A stretch of DNA of 6,223 nt from Desulfurellaceae bacterium (lineage in GTDB: Bacteria > Campylobacterota_A > Desulfurellia > JAGGSF01): the NCBI GenBank assembly GCA_023128455.1, contig JAGMDW010000154.1, positions 1-6,223 on the forward strand. Reading direction: 5' to 3'. The notes under the pieces are model-generated. The model was not told where the DNA came from and made no database searches. It was given only the letters and a program-made list of their open reading frames with translations. Position 1 is the stretch's first letter; each line of letters opens with the position of its first letter. Both the position numbers and the translations under genes were made by a program. Below, piece by piece: positions 1 through 6,222 of the stretch.

Positions 1-486
1 CGTATTCCCTTAATAAAAAATTTTACAAAAGGGATAAAAGACTATTCAAAAGGAACAGAATCCATCCCCTTTGTCGCAGGTTCTCATAAGTTGGGTGTTT
101 TAATCTGTTATGAATTGGAATTTGAAACCCTTTTGAGAAAATGGATGAAAAGAGATGTAGATGGAATAGTAATTATAAGTAATGATGCCTGGTATAAAGG
201 CAGCATTCTACCCTATATTCTATATAGAACCTCTATTGTTAAAGCGGTAGAGAATAGAACCTGGATAATTAGGTGTGCCAATACGGGAATAAGTTGTATC
301 GTTGACCCCTACGGCAGAGTGGTAGCCAGAATTCCCTGGAAAGAGAGAAAAATCCTGTGTCATTCTTCATTGAGCAAAAATAAAAAGTCTGTTTATTTAA
401 AGGGCGGCTATCTGTTTATCTATTTTTCAGCCTTATTTTTTGTTGTATGGTCTTTACTGTTTATATTTATTGACAGAAAAACATAA
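1..486 (+). CDS. lnt: Apolipoprotein N-acyltransferase, C-terminal part (5' end outside window)
   Basis: Lnt is an inner-membrane enzyme that moves an acyl chain from a phospholipid to the N-terminal cysteine of apolipoproteins, the last step of lipoprotein maturation. The reading frame is open from base 1, leaving 161 residues of the C-terminal half of the nitrilase-like (CN_hydrolase) domain plus the last membrane segment. Visible landmarks are LICYELEF with the catalytic cysteine codon at 106-108, SNDAWYKGS, AVENRTWIIRCANTGIS and DPYGRVVARIPW, which occur in this order in Lnt. The catalytic Glu and Lys of the triad lie mostly or wholly upstream and cannot be checked. A hydrophobic stretch near residues 137-157 followed by DRKT fits the terminal helix. 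A TTG at 91 could be taken for a start, but it lies inside the domain and the frame continues upstream. The stop is TAA, 19 bases before lepA, so co-transcription is likely. Identification is firm; other nitrilase-family members lack this terminal helix. Confidence 0.93.
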   Translation, partial: RIPLIKNFTKGIKDYSKGTESIPFVAGSHKLGVLICYELEFETLLRKWMKRDVDGIVIISNDAWYKGSILPYILYRTSIVKAVENRTWIIRCANTGISCIVDPYGRVVARIPWKERKILCHSSLSKNKKSVYLKGGYLFIYFSALFFVVWSLLFIFIDRKT

Positions 487-498
487 TTGTCCTACATT
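470..498 (+). promoter_or_regulatory. Candidate sigma70-type promoter for lepA
   Basis: A perfect -35 box TTGACA (470-475) is followed by a 17-base spacer and TACATT (493-498), which matches 4 of 6 bases of the -10 consensus. The site spans the last codons of lnt and the short lnt-lepA gap. A start about 7 bases after the -10 box falls at 505-506, which is the lepA ATG. The pattern is seen directly; promoter activity is inferred, and lepA may also be transcribed from upstream of lnt. An alternative -10, CATAAT (482-487), has no good -35 box at the right distance. Confidence 0.4.
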
Positions 499-505
499 TT
501 AGTCC

Positions 506-2299
506 ATGAATATAGAAAGAATAAGAAACTTTTCCATCATCGCTCACATCGATCATGGTAAATCTACACTTGCCGATAGATTGATTGAACATACCCATGC
601 GCTATCTAAGAGAGAAATGAAAGAACAGATCCTGGACACCTTAGAAGTAGAAAGACTGCACGGCATTACAGTAAAATCACAATCGGTAAGACTTAATTAT
701 AAAGCACCTTCCGGCAAAGAATACTCTTTAAATATGATTGATACTCCCGGACATGTAGATTTCTCCTATGAAGTTTCCAGAAGCCTTTCTGCCTGCGAAG
801 GAGTATTGCTGGTAGTGGATGCCTCTCAAGGAGTGGAAGCACAAACCATCGCTCATTCCTACTTAGCCATAGAAAATGGTTTGAAGATTATTCCTATCAT
901 TAACAAAATAGATCTTCCCACGGCAGATGTGGAAAAAACAAAAACTGAAATTAAAGAAGCAATAGGAATTGATGTAGAAGATGCAATTACCGTTTCTGCA
1001 AAACTCGATTTGGGTATAGATAAAGTTTTGGAGTCAATTATAGAGAAAATACCTCATCCAAAAGGAAAGGAAAAGCCTCTAAAAGCTCTGATTATAGATT
1101 CCTGGTATGATAATTATAAAGGTATAGTATGCCTGGCAAGAGTCTTTGACGGAAAGATTAAAGCCGGTGAAAATATCATGATGTATTCCACGAAAAAAAC
1201 ATATGAAGTAATGGAATGTGGAGTATTTGCACCGAAGATAAATGTATTAGATGAACTTTCCACAGGTTCAGTAGGCTATATGGTTTGTGGAATTAAAAAT
1301 ATACAAGAGGCATTGGTAGGTGATACTATAACCAATATCGAAGAGCCAGCAAACACTCCTATGTCCGGTTTTAAAAAATCTAAACCATGCGTTTTTGCGG
1401 GTATATACCCCACAGACCCCAAAGATTTTCCAGAATTTAAAAAAGCCTTAGAAAAACTACAGTTGAATGATGCAGCACTAATTCTCGAGGCAGATTCATC
1501 AACCGCATTAGGTTATGGTTTCAGATGTGGTTTCCTGGGTCTTTTACACCTGAACATTACAAGAGAGCGACTGGAAACAGAATTTGGATTAGACATAGTG
1601 GCAGCTGCACCCACTGTAGTTTACCACATAAAAACAAAAGAAGAAAAAATAATAGATATTTCTAATCCTGCACATTTTCCAGACAATGCTTTGTCAGTAT
1701 GGGAACCCTATGTCTCAGCAGAAATAATAACACCAACGGAATTTTTGGGCAACATAATGAAACTTCTAAAGGAAAAGCGGGGAATACAAAAAGGGATGAC
1801 ATACATATCTTTTGACAGGGTAATCATAAAAGTTCTTCTTCCCTTCAGCGAGATAATTACAGATTTCCACGAGCGACTACAATCATATACTAAGGGTCAC
1901 GGTTCTTTTGATTATGAGTTTGAAGGATATAAACCCTCTGATGTAGTAAAGTTAAACATATTGATCAATGGAAAGTCGGTAGATGCACTCAGTATGATTA
2001 TATACAGAGAAAAAGCTTATTTACATGCTAGAAAAATGTTGCAGAACCTGCGCAAGTTAATCCCTCGTCAATTATTTGAAGTACGCCTGCAGGCAACCAT
2101 AGGAAAAAAGATCATCGCCAAAGAAGAGATAAAAGCATTACGGAAAAATGTTACAGCAAAATGTTACGGAGGTGACATAACAAGAAAGATGAAACTATTA
2201 GAAAAACAAAAGGCGGGGAAAAAACGCATGAAAGAAATAGGAAATGTAAAAATAGCCAAAGAGGCATTCTCTCAGGTTTTAGGGATGCAAGGCAAATGA
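506..2299 (+). CDS. lepA: Elongation factor 4 (LepA) translational GTPase
   Basis: LepA is a ribosome-associated GTPase implicated in back-translocation, recovery of stalled ribosomes and 30S biogenesis; it is partly membrane associated. All 597 residues are present, the normal family length. The G domain shows G1 AHIDHGKST (13-21), switch I HGITV (52-56), G3 DTPGH (79-83, with the catalytic-type His83), G4 NKID (133-136) and G5 SAK (164-166). Next come the domain II barrel and a domain III-like region with FRCGFLGLLHL (339-349). The LepA-specific C-terminal domain follows, with CYGGDITRK (553-561) and a basic KQKAGKKRMK tail (567-576), which separates LepA from EF-G. The ATG is chosen because NIERIRNFSIIAHIDHGKST begins exactly where LepA proteins begin. 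There is no Shine-Dalgarno motif before it. Its last 4 bases overlap the lepB start (ATGA), as expected for the classical lepA-lepB operon. Oddity: switch I reads ERLHGIT where translational GTPases normally have ERERGIT. Confidence 0.98.
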   Translation: MNIERIRNFSIIAHIDHGKSTLADRLIEHTHALSKREMKEQILDTLEVERLHGITVKSQSVRLNYKAPSGKEYSLNMIDTPGHVDFSYEVSRSLSACEGVLLVVDASQGVEAQTIAHSYLAIENGLKIIPIINKIDLPTADVEKTKTEIKEAIGIDVEDAITVSAKLDLGIDKVLESIIEKIPHPKGKEKPLKALIIDSWYDNYKGIVCLARVFDGKIKAGENIMMYSTKKTYEVMECGVFAPKINVLDELSTGSVGYMVCGIKNIQEALVGDTITNIEEPANTPMSGFKKSKPCVFAGIYPTDPKDFPEFKKALEKLQLNDAALILEADSSTALGYGFRCGFLGLLHLNITRERLETEFGLDIVAAAPTVVYHIKTKEEKIIDISNPAHFPDNALSVWEPYVSAEIITPTEFLGNIMKLLKEKRGIQKGMTYISFDRVIIKVLLPFSEIITDFHERLQSYTKGHGSFDYEFEGYKPSDVVKLNILINGKSVDALSMIIYREKAYLHARKMLQNLRKLIPRQLFEVRLQATIGKKIIAKEEIKALRKNVTAKCYGGDITRKMKLLEKQKAGKKRMKEIGNVKIAKEAFSQVLGMQGK

Positions 2300-2919
2300 A
2301 GAAAACTTTAAAATTTATAAAATCCATAGTCATCGCTCTTATTATCGCTCTTATTATTAGAGCGTTTATTGTACAAGCCTTTCGTATACCATCCAGTTCT
2401 ATGGAGAATAGTCTGCTCATTGGAGATCACATCATGGTATGCAAATTCATATATGGAGTAAGACTGCCTGTACTTAATGTAAAGATCATACCTATATCCA
2501 AACCAAAAAGGGGGGATATTATCGTATTTAAGTGGCCTCCAAACCCCAAGGTAGCTTTTATCAAGCGGTGCATAGGCCTACCTGGTGATGAAATTAAAAT
2601 TGTGAATAAAACAGTATATGTAAATGGCAAATTGCTTATCGATCCATATACAAAATTTATCGACCCGCATATATATCCCTATTATACAACCAATGTTTCT
2701 GCAGACACCATATCCGGCTCAAGGGACAATTTCGGCCCTGTAAAGGTTCCTCCCCACCACTATTTTATGATGGGGGATAATCGCGATAACTCATTAGATT
2801 CACGATACTGGGGTTTTGTGCCGGAAAAAGACATTTTAGGCAAGGCTTTCATTGTCTATTTTTCATGGAACAAACACTACGCTGTAAGATGGCATAGATT
2901 CTTTCACATTGTGAAATGA
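2296..2919 (+). CDS. lepB: Signal peptidase I
   Basis: This membrane-bound serine protease cuts signal peptides from proteins exported by Sec or Tat, acting on the outer face of the inner membrane. It has 207 residues, the short single-anchor form, compared with about 324 residues and two anchors in E. coli. One membrane helix spans about residues 8-28. Box B is RIPSSSMENSLLIGDH with the catalytic Ser35. Box D is KPKRGDIIVF (69-78) followed by FIKRCIGLPGDEI, whose Lys90 is the general base. Box E is GDNRDNSLDSR (160-170). The Ser/Lys dyad is therefore intact. The ATG overlaps the lepA stop as ATGA, so translation is probably coupled. The only Shine-Dalgarno candidates are AGGG 11 bases upstream and AAGG 2-3 bases upstream, both poor. 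The helix contains the tetrapeptide IALI twice, encoded by a perfect 12-base tandem repeat. Identification is firm. Confidence 0.97.
   Translation: MKKTLKFIKSIVIALIIALIIRAFIVQAFRIPSSSMENSLLIGDHIMVCKFIYGVRLPVLNVKIIPISKPKRGDIIVFKWPPNPKVAFIKRCIGLPGDEIKIVNKTVYVNGKLLIDPYTKFIDPHIYPYYTTNVSADTISGSRDNFGPVKVPPHHYFMMGDNRDNSLDSRYWGFVPEKDILGKAFIVYFSWNKHYAVRWHRFFHIVK
2332..2355 (+). repeat. Tandem 12-base direct repeat inside the lepB membrane anchor
   Basis: ATCGCTCTTATT occurs twice back to back (2332-2343 and 2344-2355), in frame, encoding IALI-IALI at residues 13-20 of signal peptidase I. Perfect identity at every wobble position suggests a recent slippage duplication rather than selection on the protein alone. 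Gain or loss of a unit would change the helix by four residues without a frameshift. Confidence 0.85.
2346..2364 (+). other. Small inverted repeat (possible mRNA hairpin) early in lepB
   Basis: CGCTCT (2346-2351) and AGAGCG (2359-2364) are perfect complements around a 7-base AT-only loop, about 50 bases after the lepB ATG. The tandem repeat supplies a second possible left arm at 2334-2339, so two alternative hairpins share one right arm. The pairing is seen directly; any effect on translation is speculation. Confidence 0.4.
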
Positions 2920-3473
2920 GAATATATACTATACCTAATGTAATAACCTATATAAGAATAGCATTAGTTTTCCCCATCCTTTATTGTCTCTTTGAAGAGA
3001 AGATAATCTTAACTATCATATTTTTTGTCATTGCCGCTGTTAGTGATTTTATAGATGGATATATAGCACGTAAGTTTAATCAAAAAAGCGAGGTAGGCAG
3101 CATAATAGACCCTTTTGCAGACAGGCTCCTTTTGAACTCTACACTTATCACATTAGGAGCAAAGGGGTGGATACCGAATATTCTATGGATTACAGTGATG
3201 TTGAGGGACCTTGTCTTAGTCATAGATAGTTTATATATCTTTTGTGCAACACATAATTTTGAAATCAAGCCTTCTTTATATGGCAAGACATGCACCCTAT
3301 TTCAAATATTTACAGTAGTGCTTGTTCTAATTGATAAACTAAACATTTCTCTGTATGATAAGCATCTTCTGGCATTTTGTATCTATATGGCCATTATTCT
3401 GGCTGTTATTTCCCTCATCGATTATTTAACAAAAGGGGTAAAGATAGTAAAAAACAACAAGGTAAAAATGTAA
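2916..3473 (+). CDS. pgsA: CDP-alcohol phosphatidyltransferase (phosphatidylglycerophosphate synthase or cardiolipin-synthase-like)
   Basis: This integral membrane enzyme displaces CMP from CDP-diacylglycerol with an alcohol to make an anionic phospholipid. The family signature is complete: D44-xx-D47-G48-xx-A51-R52, then G61-xxx-D65-xxx-D69 (SDFIDGYIARKF and EVGSIIDPFAD), which holds the two metal ions and the substrate. It has 185 residues, the usual length, with several hydrophobic helices (about 10-27, 30-46, 86-110, 128-140 and 151-172). Its ATG overlaps the lepB stop as ATGA and has no visible Shine-Dalgarno site, so coupling to lepB is likely. By position it would be called PgsA (glycerol-3-phosphate acceptor). 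However, it has LRDLVLVIDSLYI (96-108) and IKPSLYGK (117-124) where PgsA usually has an ARE...GLR motif and a ..SxxGKxKT motif. These segments look more like the CRLS1-type cardiolipin synthases of the same superfamily. The family is sure; the acceptor is not. Confidence 0.9.
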   Translation: MRIYTIPNVITYIRIALVFPILYCLFEEKIILTIIFFVIAAVSDFIDGYIARKFNQKSEVGSIIDPFADRLLLNSTLITLGAKGWIPNILWITVMLRDLVLVIDSLYIFCATHNFEIKPSLYGKTCTLFQIFTVVLVLIDKLNISLYDKHLLAFCIYMAIILAVISLIDYLTKGVKIVKNNKVKM

Positions 3474-3525
3474 CTATTTTCCCCAGGCAATATATTTAAA
3501 TCCCAATGATTGCAGTTGTTTTTTA
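3448..3525. terminator. Candidate bidirectional terminator at the pgsA/ugd convergence
   Basis: An 11-base perfect inverted repeat, TAAAAAACAAC (3448-3458) and GTTGTTTTTTA (3515-3525), flanks the abutting stop codons of two convergent genes. Each transcript meets a U6 tract just past its own stop: 3519-3524 for the plus strand and 3449-3454 for the minus strand. A second imperfect pairing (3435-3447 with 3474-3484: GGGG with CCCC and ATAG with CTAT) lies partly inside it. Arms are AT-rich and the loop is 56 bases, so this is not a classic GC-stem terminator, and its function is inferred from position and symmetry. Confidence 0.35.
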
Positions 3526-4757
3526 TCATAAACATTTTTTAAATCAACAAATATTTTCTTTTCCATTACCTTGGATATACGTACAAGATCCAATCTCCTG
3601 AATTGATTCCATTCCACCGCTAAAACTATTGCATCTGCTTTTTCTGCCACACCATAGGCATTTTTCTCATAACTGATCTGTGGCAAGATTAATCTTGCAT
3701 TGTCCATTGCCACCGGATCAAAGGCTTTCACTTTTGCCCCTTCTTCTATTAGTCTTTTAGCAATATATAAGGCAGGCGATTCCCTTATATCATCCGTATT
3801 TGGTTTGAATGATAATCCTAAAATACCAACTACCCTTCCCTTTGCCTCTCCGTCCAAAGCATTTATTATCTTTTTTGCAGCAATCTCTCTCTGTCTCTTA
3901 TTCGCCTCCACTGTCGTTTTCAAAAGGAGAAAATCGTAACCTACCTCTTTTGACTTATTAACTAAGGCTTCTGTGTCCTTCGGAAAACAGGAACCCCCAT
4001 ATCCTGGCCCAGCATGAAGAAACTTAGACCCAATGCGTGAATCCAAACCCATAGCCTTTGCTATATCATCTACATTCGCTCCTACATATTCACAAAGATT
4101 GGCAATCTCGTTGATGAATGTAATCTTTAAAGCCAAATAGCTATTGCATGCATATTTGGTGAGCTCTGCCGTCTCTATATTTGTGATGACAAATGGTGTT
4201 TCTTTTAAATATAGAGGAGTATAGATATCCTTCATTATAGCAATAGCCTGCTCGCTCTCCGCACCAACAATCACCCTCTCTGGATACATAAAATCCGTTA
4301 TCGCCGCTCCCTCTCTCAAAAATTCAGGATTACTTACAACATCTACATCTTTGGCAACAAATTTTCTCATCCACCTACCTGTTCCCACCGGCACCGTAGA
4401 TTTATTCACAATAACCTTATACCCATTAGCATTTTCTCTAATCATCTCGGCTACGGATTTAACATATCTCATGTCACACGAACCGTCACTATTGGATGGC
4501 GTTCCCACTGTAACAAAGATAACAAGATTGTTCTTTATTGCCGAGGCAACATCTTTAGAAAAATGCAACCTTCCTTCTTTGAGATTTTTTTTAACCAAAT
4601 CTTCCAATCCCGGTTCAAATATGGGAATAGTTCCCTTGTTCAATACCTCTATCTTTTCACCGTCTATATCCACACAGGTAACATCCAATCCGAATTCTGC
4701 CAGACAAGCTCCAGTCACCAATCCTACATATCCCGTTCCGATTACACCAATATGCAT
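3474..4757 (-). CDS. ugd: UDP-glucose 6-dehydrogenase
   Basis: This cytosolic enzyme oxidises UDP-glucose twice with NAD+ to UDP-glucuronate, a precursor for capsule, exopolysaccharide and lipopolysaccharide sugars. It has 427 residues, a full-length family member. The N-terminal Rossmann fold carries GTGYVG (7-12) and VDIDGEKI, with acidic Asp30 for the NAD ribose. Catalytic and substrate residues are visible: NPEFLREG (143-150, Glu145), Lys201 and Asn205 in KYACNSYLALK, SRIGSKFLHAGPGYGGSCFPKD (240-261) with Arg241, nucleophile Cys257 and Asp261. The C-terminal UDP-binding domain has SFKPNTDDIRESP (316-328). The DSRIGSKFLHAGPGYGG segment fits UDP-glucose rather than UDP-GlcNAc or GDP-mannose dehydrogenases. 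It starts 2 bases after the rtcB stop, with Shine-Dalgarno AAAGGGG (4769-4763) inside the last rtcB codons, so the two genes form an operon. Oddity: the C-terminal motif is VDLKNVYD, with Lys407 at a position usually Arg. Confidence 0.96.
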   Translation of the reverse strand: MHIGVIGTGYVGLVTGACLAEFGLDVTCVDIDGEKIEVLNKGTIPIFEPGLEDLVKKNLKEGRLHFSKDVASAIKNNLVIFVTVGTPSNSDGSCDMRYVKSVAEMIRENANGYKVIVNKSTVPVGTGRWMRKFVAKDVDVVSNPEFLREGAAITDFMYPERVIVGAESEQAIAIMKDIYTPLYLKETPFVITNIETAELTKYACNSYLALKITFINEIANLCEYVGANVDDIAKAMGLDSRIGSKFLHAGPGYGGSCFPKDTEALVNKSKEVGYDFLLLKTTVEANKRQREIAAKKIINALDGEAKGRVVGILGLSFKPNTDDIRESPALYIAKRLIEEGAKVKAFDPVAMDNARLILPQISYEKNAYGVAEKADAIVLAVEWNQFRRLDLVRISKVMEKKIFVDLKNVYDKKQLQSLGFKYIAWGK

Positions 4758-4759
4758 AT

Positions 4760-6178
4760 CTACCCCTTTATTACGCCAATTGGCTTAAGTCTAACAACCT
4801 TTCTCGCCAAATTCGCACCTTCCACAATAGAGATAATCTCCTTTATATCCTTATATGCACCCGGTACCTCTTCCAATAAAGATCTTATACTGGGTGAAAG
4901 AATTATAATACCTCTTTTCTTTAAGTCTTCAAGAACATCTTTTTTGAAAGACTTCAACGCTTTCCTTCTACCCATTATCCTACCTGCACCATGACAGATA
5001 CTTCCAAAACTTTCTTCCATTACCTCTTTAGTACCCACACAGATATAAGAATAACTCCCCATGCTACCGGGAATGTTTGCCGGTTGTCCTACCTCTCTAT
5101 AACATAGGGGTGTAAGTTTATGTTTGGGAGGAAATGCCCGGGTCGCTCCTTTTCTATGCACACATAGTTTCATGGTTTTCCCATCTACTATATGTTCTTC
5201 TATCTTGGCAATATTGTGACACACATCATAGACAAGATTGTAATCTACATTCTTTTTCAATACTTCTCTGATTGTTTCTATCGCCCTAAAAGAGATGACC
5301 TGACGATTGGCAAAGGCAAAGTTAGCGGAGGCACACATAGCGGAAAAATACTCCTTTCCCTCTTCAGATAAAATAGGAACACTAACCAATTCTCTATCCG
5401 GAACACTAATGCCATAATCAATGTTTCTCATCTTCTTTATATAATCACCGCACACCTGGTGGCCCAATCCTCTGGATCCGGTGTGAACAAGAAGAACAAG
5501 CTGCTCTTCCTCCAAGCCGAATGCATGGGCTACATCCTTATCATAGATTTCATCCACTACATCTATCTCTAAAAAATGATTTCCAGAACCTAATGAACCC
5601 AGTTGTTTACCACCTCTTTCCTTTGCCCTCTCACTTATCTTTGATGGGTCTGCACCTATCAGGCAGCCATTATCTTCTATTCTCTCTAAGTCTTTTTCTT
5701 TTCCAAATCCTATTTTTACTGCTGCTCTTGCTCCATAGGTCAGAATATCATCTAACTCCTCTCCTCTTACTGGATATATCGCAGCATCACTTACTGCACC
5801 CTTCGGTGTCCTAAGATATAAAGCTTTCATCACCTCTTCCAATTTACTCTTTATCTCGGAAAGAGACATAGACAAGGCAACTGCTCTTACTCCACAGTTT
5901 ATATCGTAACCTACGCCACCTGGAGAAATAATACCTTTTTCTATATCAAACGCTGCAACTCCACCAATAGGAAATCCATATCCCTGATGGCCATCAGGCA
6001 TAAGCAATGCTCTTTTCACGATACCCGGCAGATAGGTAATGTTAATCAACTGTTCAATCGTTCTGTCCTGTTTTATCTTTTCTAAAAGCAACTCATCAGT
6101 AAACATCCTTGCCGGAACAAGCATATCGCCTTCTCTTTCAATATCATATATAAAAGGAGAAACCTTAATAATTGTCAT
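4760..6178 (-). CDS. rtcB: RNA-splicing ligase RtcB (3'-phosphate/5'-hydroxyl RNA ligase)
   Basis: RtcB joins RNA ends carrying a 3'-phosphate (or 2',3'-cyclic phosphate) and a 5'-hydroxyl, using GTP and Mn2+, in tRNA splicing or RNA repair. All 472 residues are present, close to archaeal enzymes (about 481) and longer than E. coli RtcB (408). Aligned by motif to the Pyrococcus enzyme, all metal and guanylylation residues are there: GYDINCGVR with Asp92 and Cys95, LGSGNHFLEI with Asn200 and His201, HTGSRGLGH with His232, DVCHNIAK with His321, and CHGAGR with His396, the residue that takes GMP. HRKGATRAF (341-349) and GSMGSYSYI (371-379) line the nucleotide pocket. MPDGHQGYGFPIGG (60-73) is a family signature. 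The uninterrupted DINCG site shows there is no intein at the position used by some archaeal homologues. The ATG has a strong AAGGAG 5 bases upstream. The frame stays open to the window edge, so an extension cannot be excluded, but the ribosome site argues against it. ugd follows after 2 bases. Confidence 0.97.
   Translation of the reverse strand: MTIIKVSPFIYDIEREGDMLVPARMFTDELLLEKIKQDRTIEQLINITYLPGIVKRALLMPDGHQGYGFPIGGVAAFDIEKGIISPGGVGYDINCGVRAVALSMSLSEIKSKLEEVMKALYLRTPKGAVSDAAIYPVRGEELDDILTYGARAAVKIGFGKEKDLERIEDNGCLIGADPSKISERAKERGGKQLGSLGSGNHFLEIDVVDEIYDKDVAHAFGLEEEQLVLLVHTGSRGLGHQVCGDYIKKMRNIDYGISVPDRELVSVPILSEEGKEYFSAMCASANFAFANRQVISFRAIETIREVLKKNVDYNLVYDVCHNIAKIEEHIVDGKTMKLCVHRKGATRAFPPKHKLTPLCYREVGQPANIPGSMGSYSYICVGTKEVMEESFGSICHGAGRIMGRRKALKSFKKDVLEDLKKRGIIILSPSIRSLLEEVPGAYKDIKEIISIVEGANLARKVVRLKPIGVIKG
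4763..4769 (-). promoter_or_regulatory. Ribosome binding site of ugd
   Basis: AAAGGGG lies 5 bases before the ugd ATG and is formed by the last sense codons of rtcB (Lys-Gly). It fixes the ugd start and shows that ugd translation depends on the rtcB transcript unless an internal promoter exists. Confidence 0.75.
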
Positions 6179-6222
6179 AAAAGCTCCTTCGGGGGTTTTA
6201 CGGCAATTCGCAGAATTGTCAT
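6175..6222 (-). CDS. Short or partial frame ending on the rtcB start (leader peptide or tail of an upstream gene)
   Basis: One minus-strand frame is open from the window edge and ends with TGA at 6177-6175, overlapping the rtcB ATG as ATGA. This is the same arrangement as the two overlapping gene pairs on the other strand. From the ATG at 6222 it would encode MTILRIAVKPPKELL. It could be the tail of an upstream gene or a 15-codon leader; the sequence is too short to recognise a family and does not resemble the C-terminus of archease, a common RtcB partner. The overlap geometry is the only support. Confidence 0.25.
   Translation of the reverse strand: MTILRIAVKPPKELL
6179..6199 (-). promoter_or_regulatory. 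Possible hairpin covering the rtcB ribosome binding site
   Basis: On the minus strand, AAAACCCCC (6199-6191) can pair with GGAGCTTTT (6187-6179) across a GAA loop. Seven of nine positions pair (four A-U and three C-G, with one C-C and one C-A mismatch). The hairpin ends at the base before the rtcB ATG and would hide most of AAGGAG. The pairing is visible; regulation is inferred. Confidence 0.3.
6184..6189 (-). promoter_or_regulatory. Ribosome binding site of rtcB
   Basis: AAGGAG sits 5 bases before the rtcB ATG and decides the start, because the reading frame is open further upstream. It lies within the right arm and loop of a possible hairpin (6179-6199). Confidence 0.8.
6204..6218. other. 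Short palindrome upstream of rtcB
   Basis: CAATTC (6204-6209) and GAATTG (6213-6218) are perfect inverted copies around a 3-base centre. It lies 26-40 bases before the rtcB ATG and might be an operator half-site pair or an RNA hairpin, or it may simply lie within an upstream coding region. No promoter boxes are recognisable beside it. Confidence 0.3.

Noticed and set aside
91..93. TTG as the start of a short independent protein at the left edge
   Set aside because: The frame is open to base 1 and upstream residues continue the Lnt nitrilase domain, so this is a gene cut by the window edge.
2151..2630. Minus-strand open frames across the lepA/lepB junction
   Set aside because: They are antisense to conserved LepA C-terminal and signal peptidase motifs and have no ribosome site or family signature.
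3080..3295. Minus-strand open frame opposite the phosphatidyltransferase
   Set aside because: It is a shadow of the metal-binding motif region of a conserved gene.
3700..3939. Plus-strand 79-residue open frame opposite ugd
   Set aside because: It is antisense to the conserved UDP-binding domain with no independent support.
4351..4994. Two plus-strand open frames opposite the ugd start and rtcB end
   Set aside because: They are antisense to two strongly conserved enzymes, overlap each other, and show no recognisable motif.
5521..5814. Plus-strand open frame rich in Leu, His and Ser
   Set aside because: It lies wholly antisense to rtcB and has the composition expected from the complement of a purine-rich coding strand. 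No domain or ribosome site is visible.
5880..5920. Possible intein insertion point in RtcB (DINCG site)
   Set aside because: The motif is continuous and the protein has normal length, so no intein is present.
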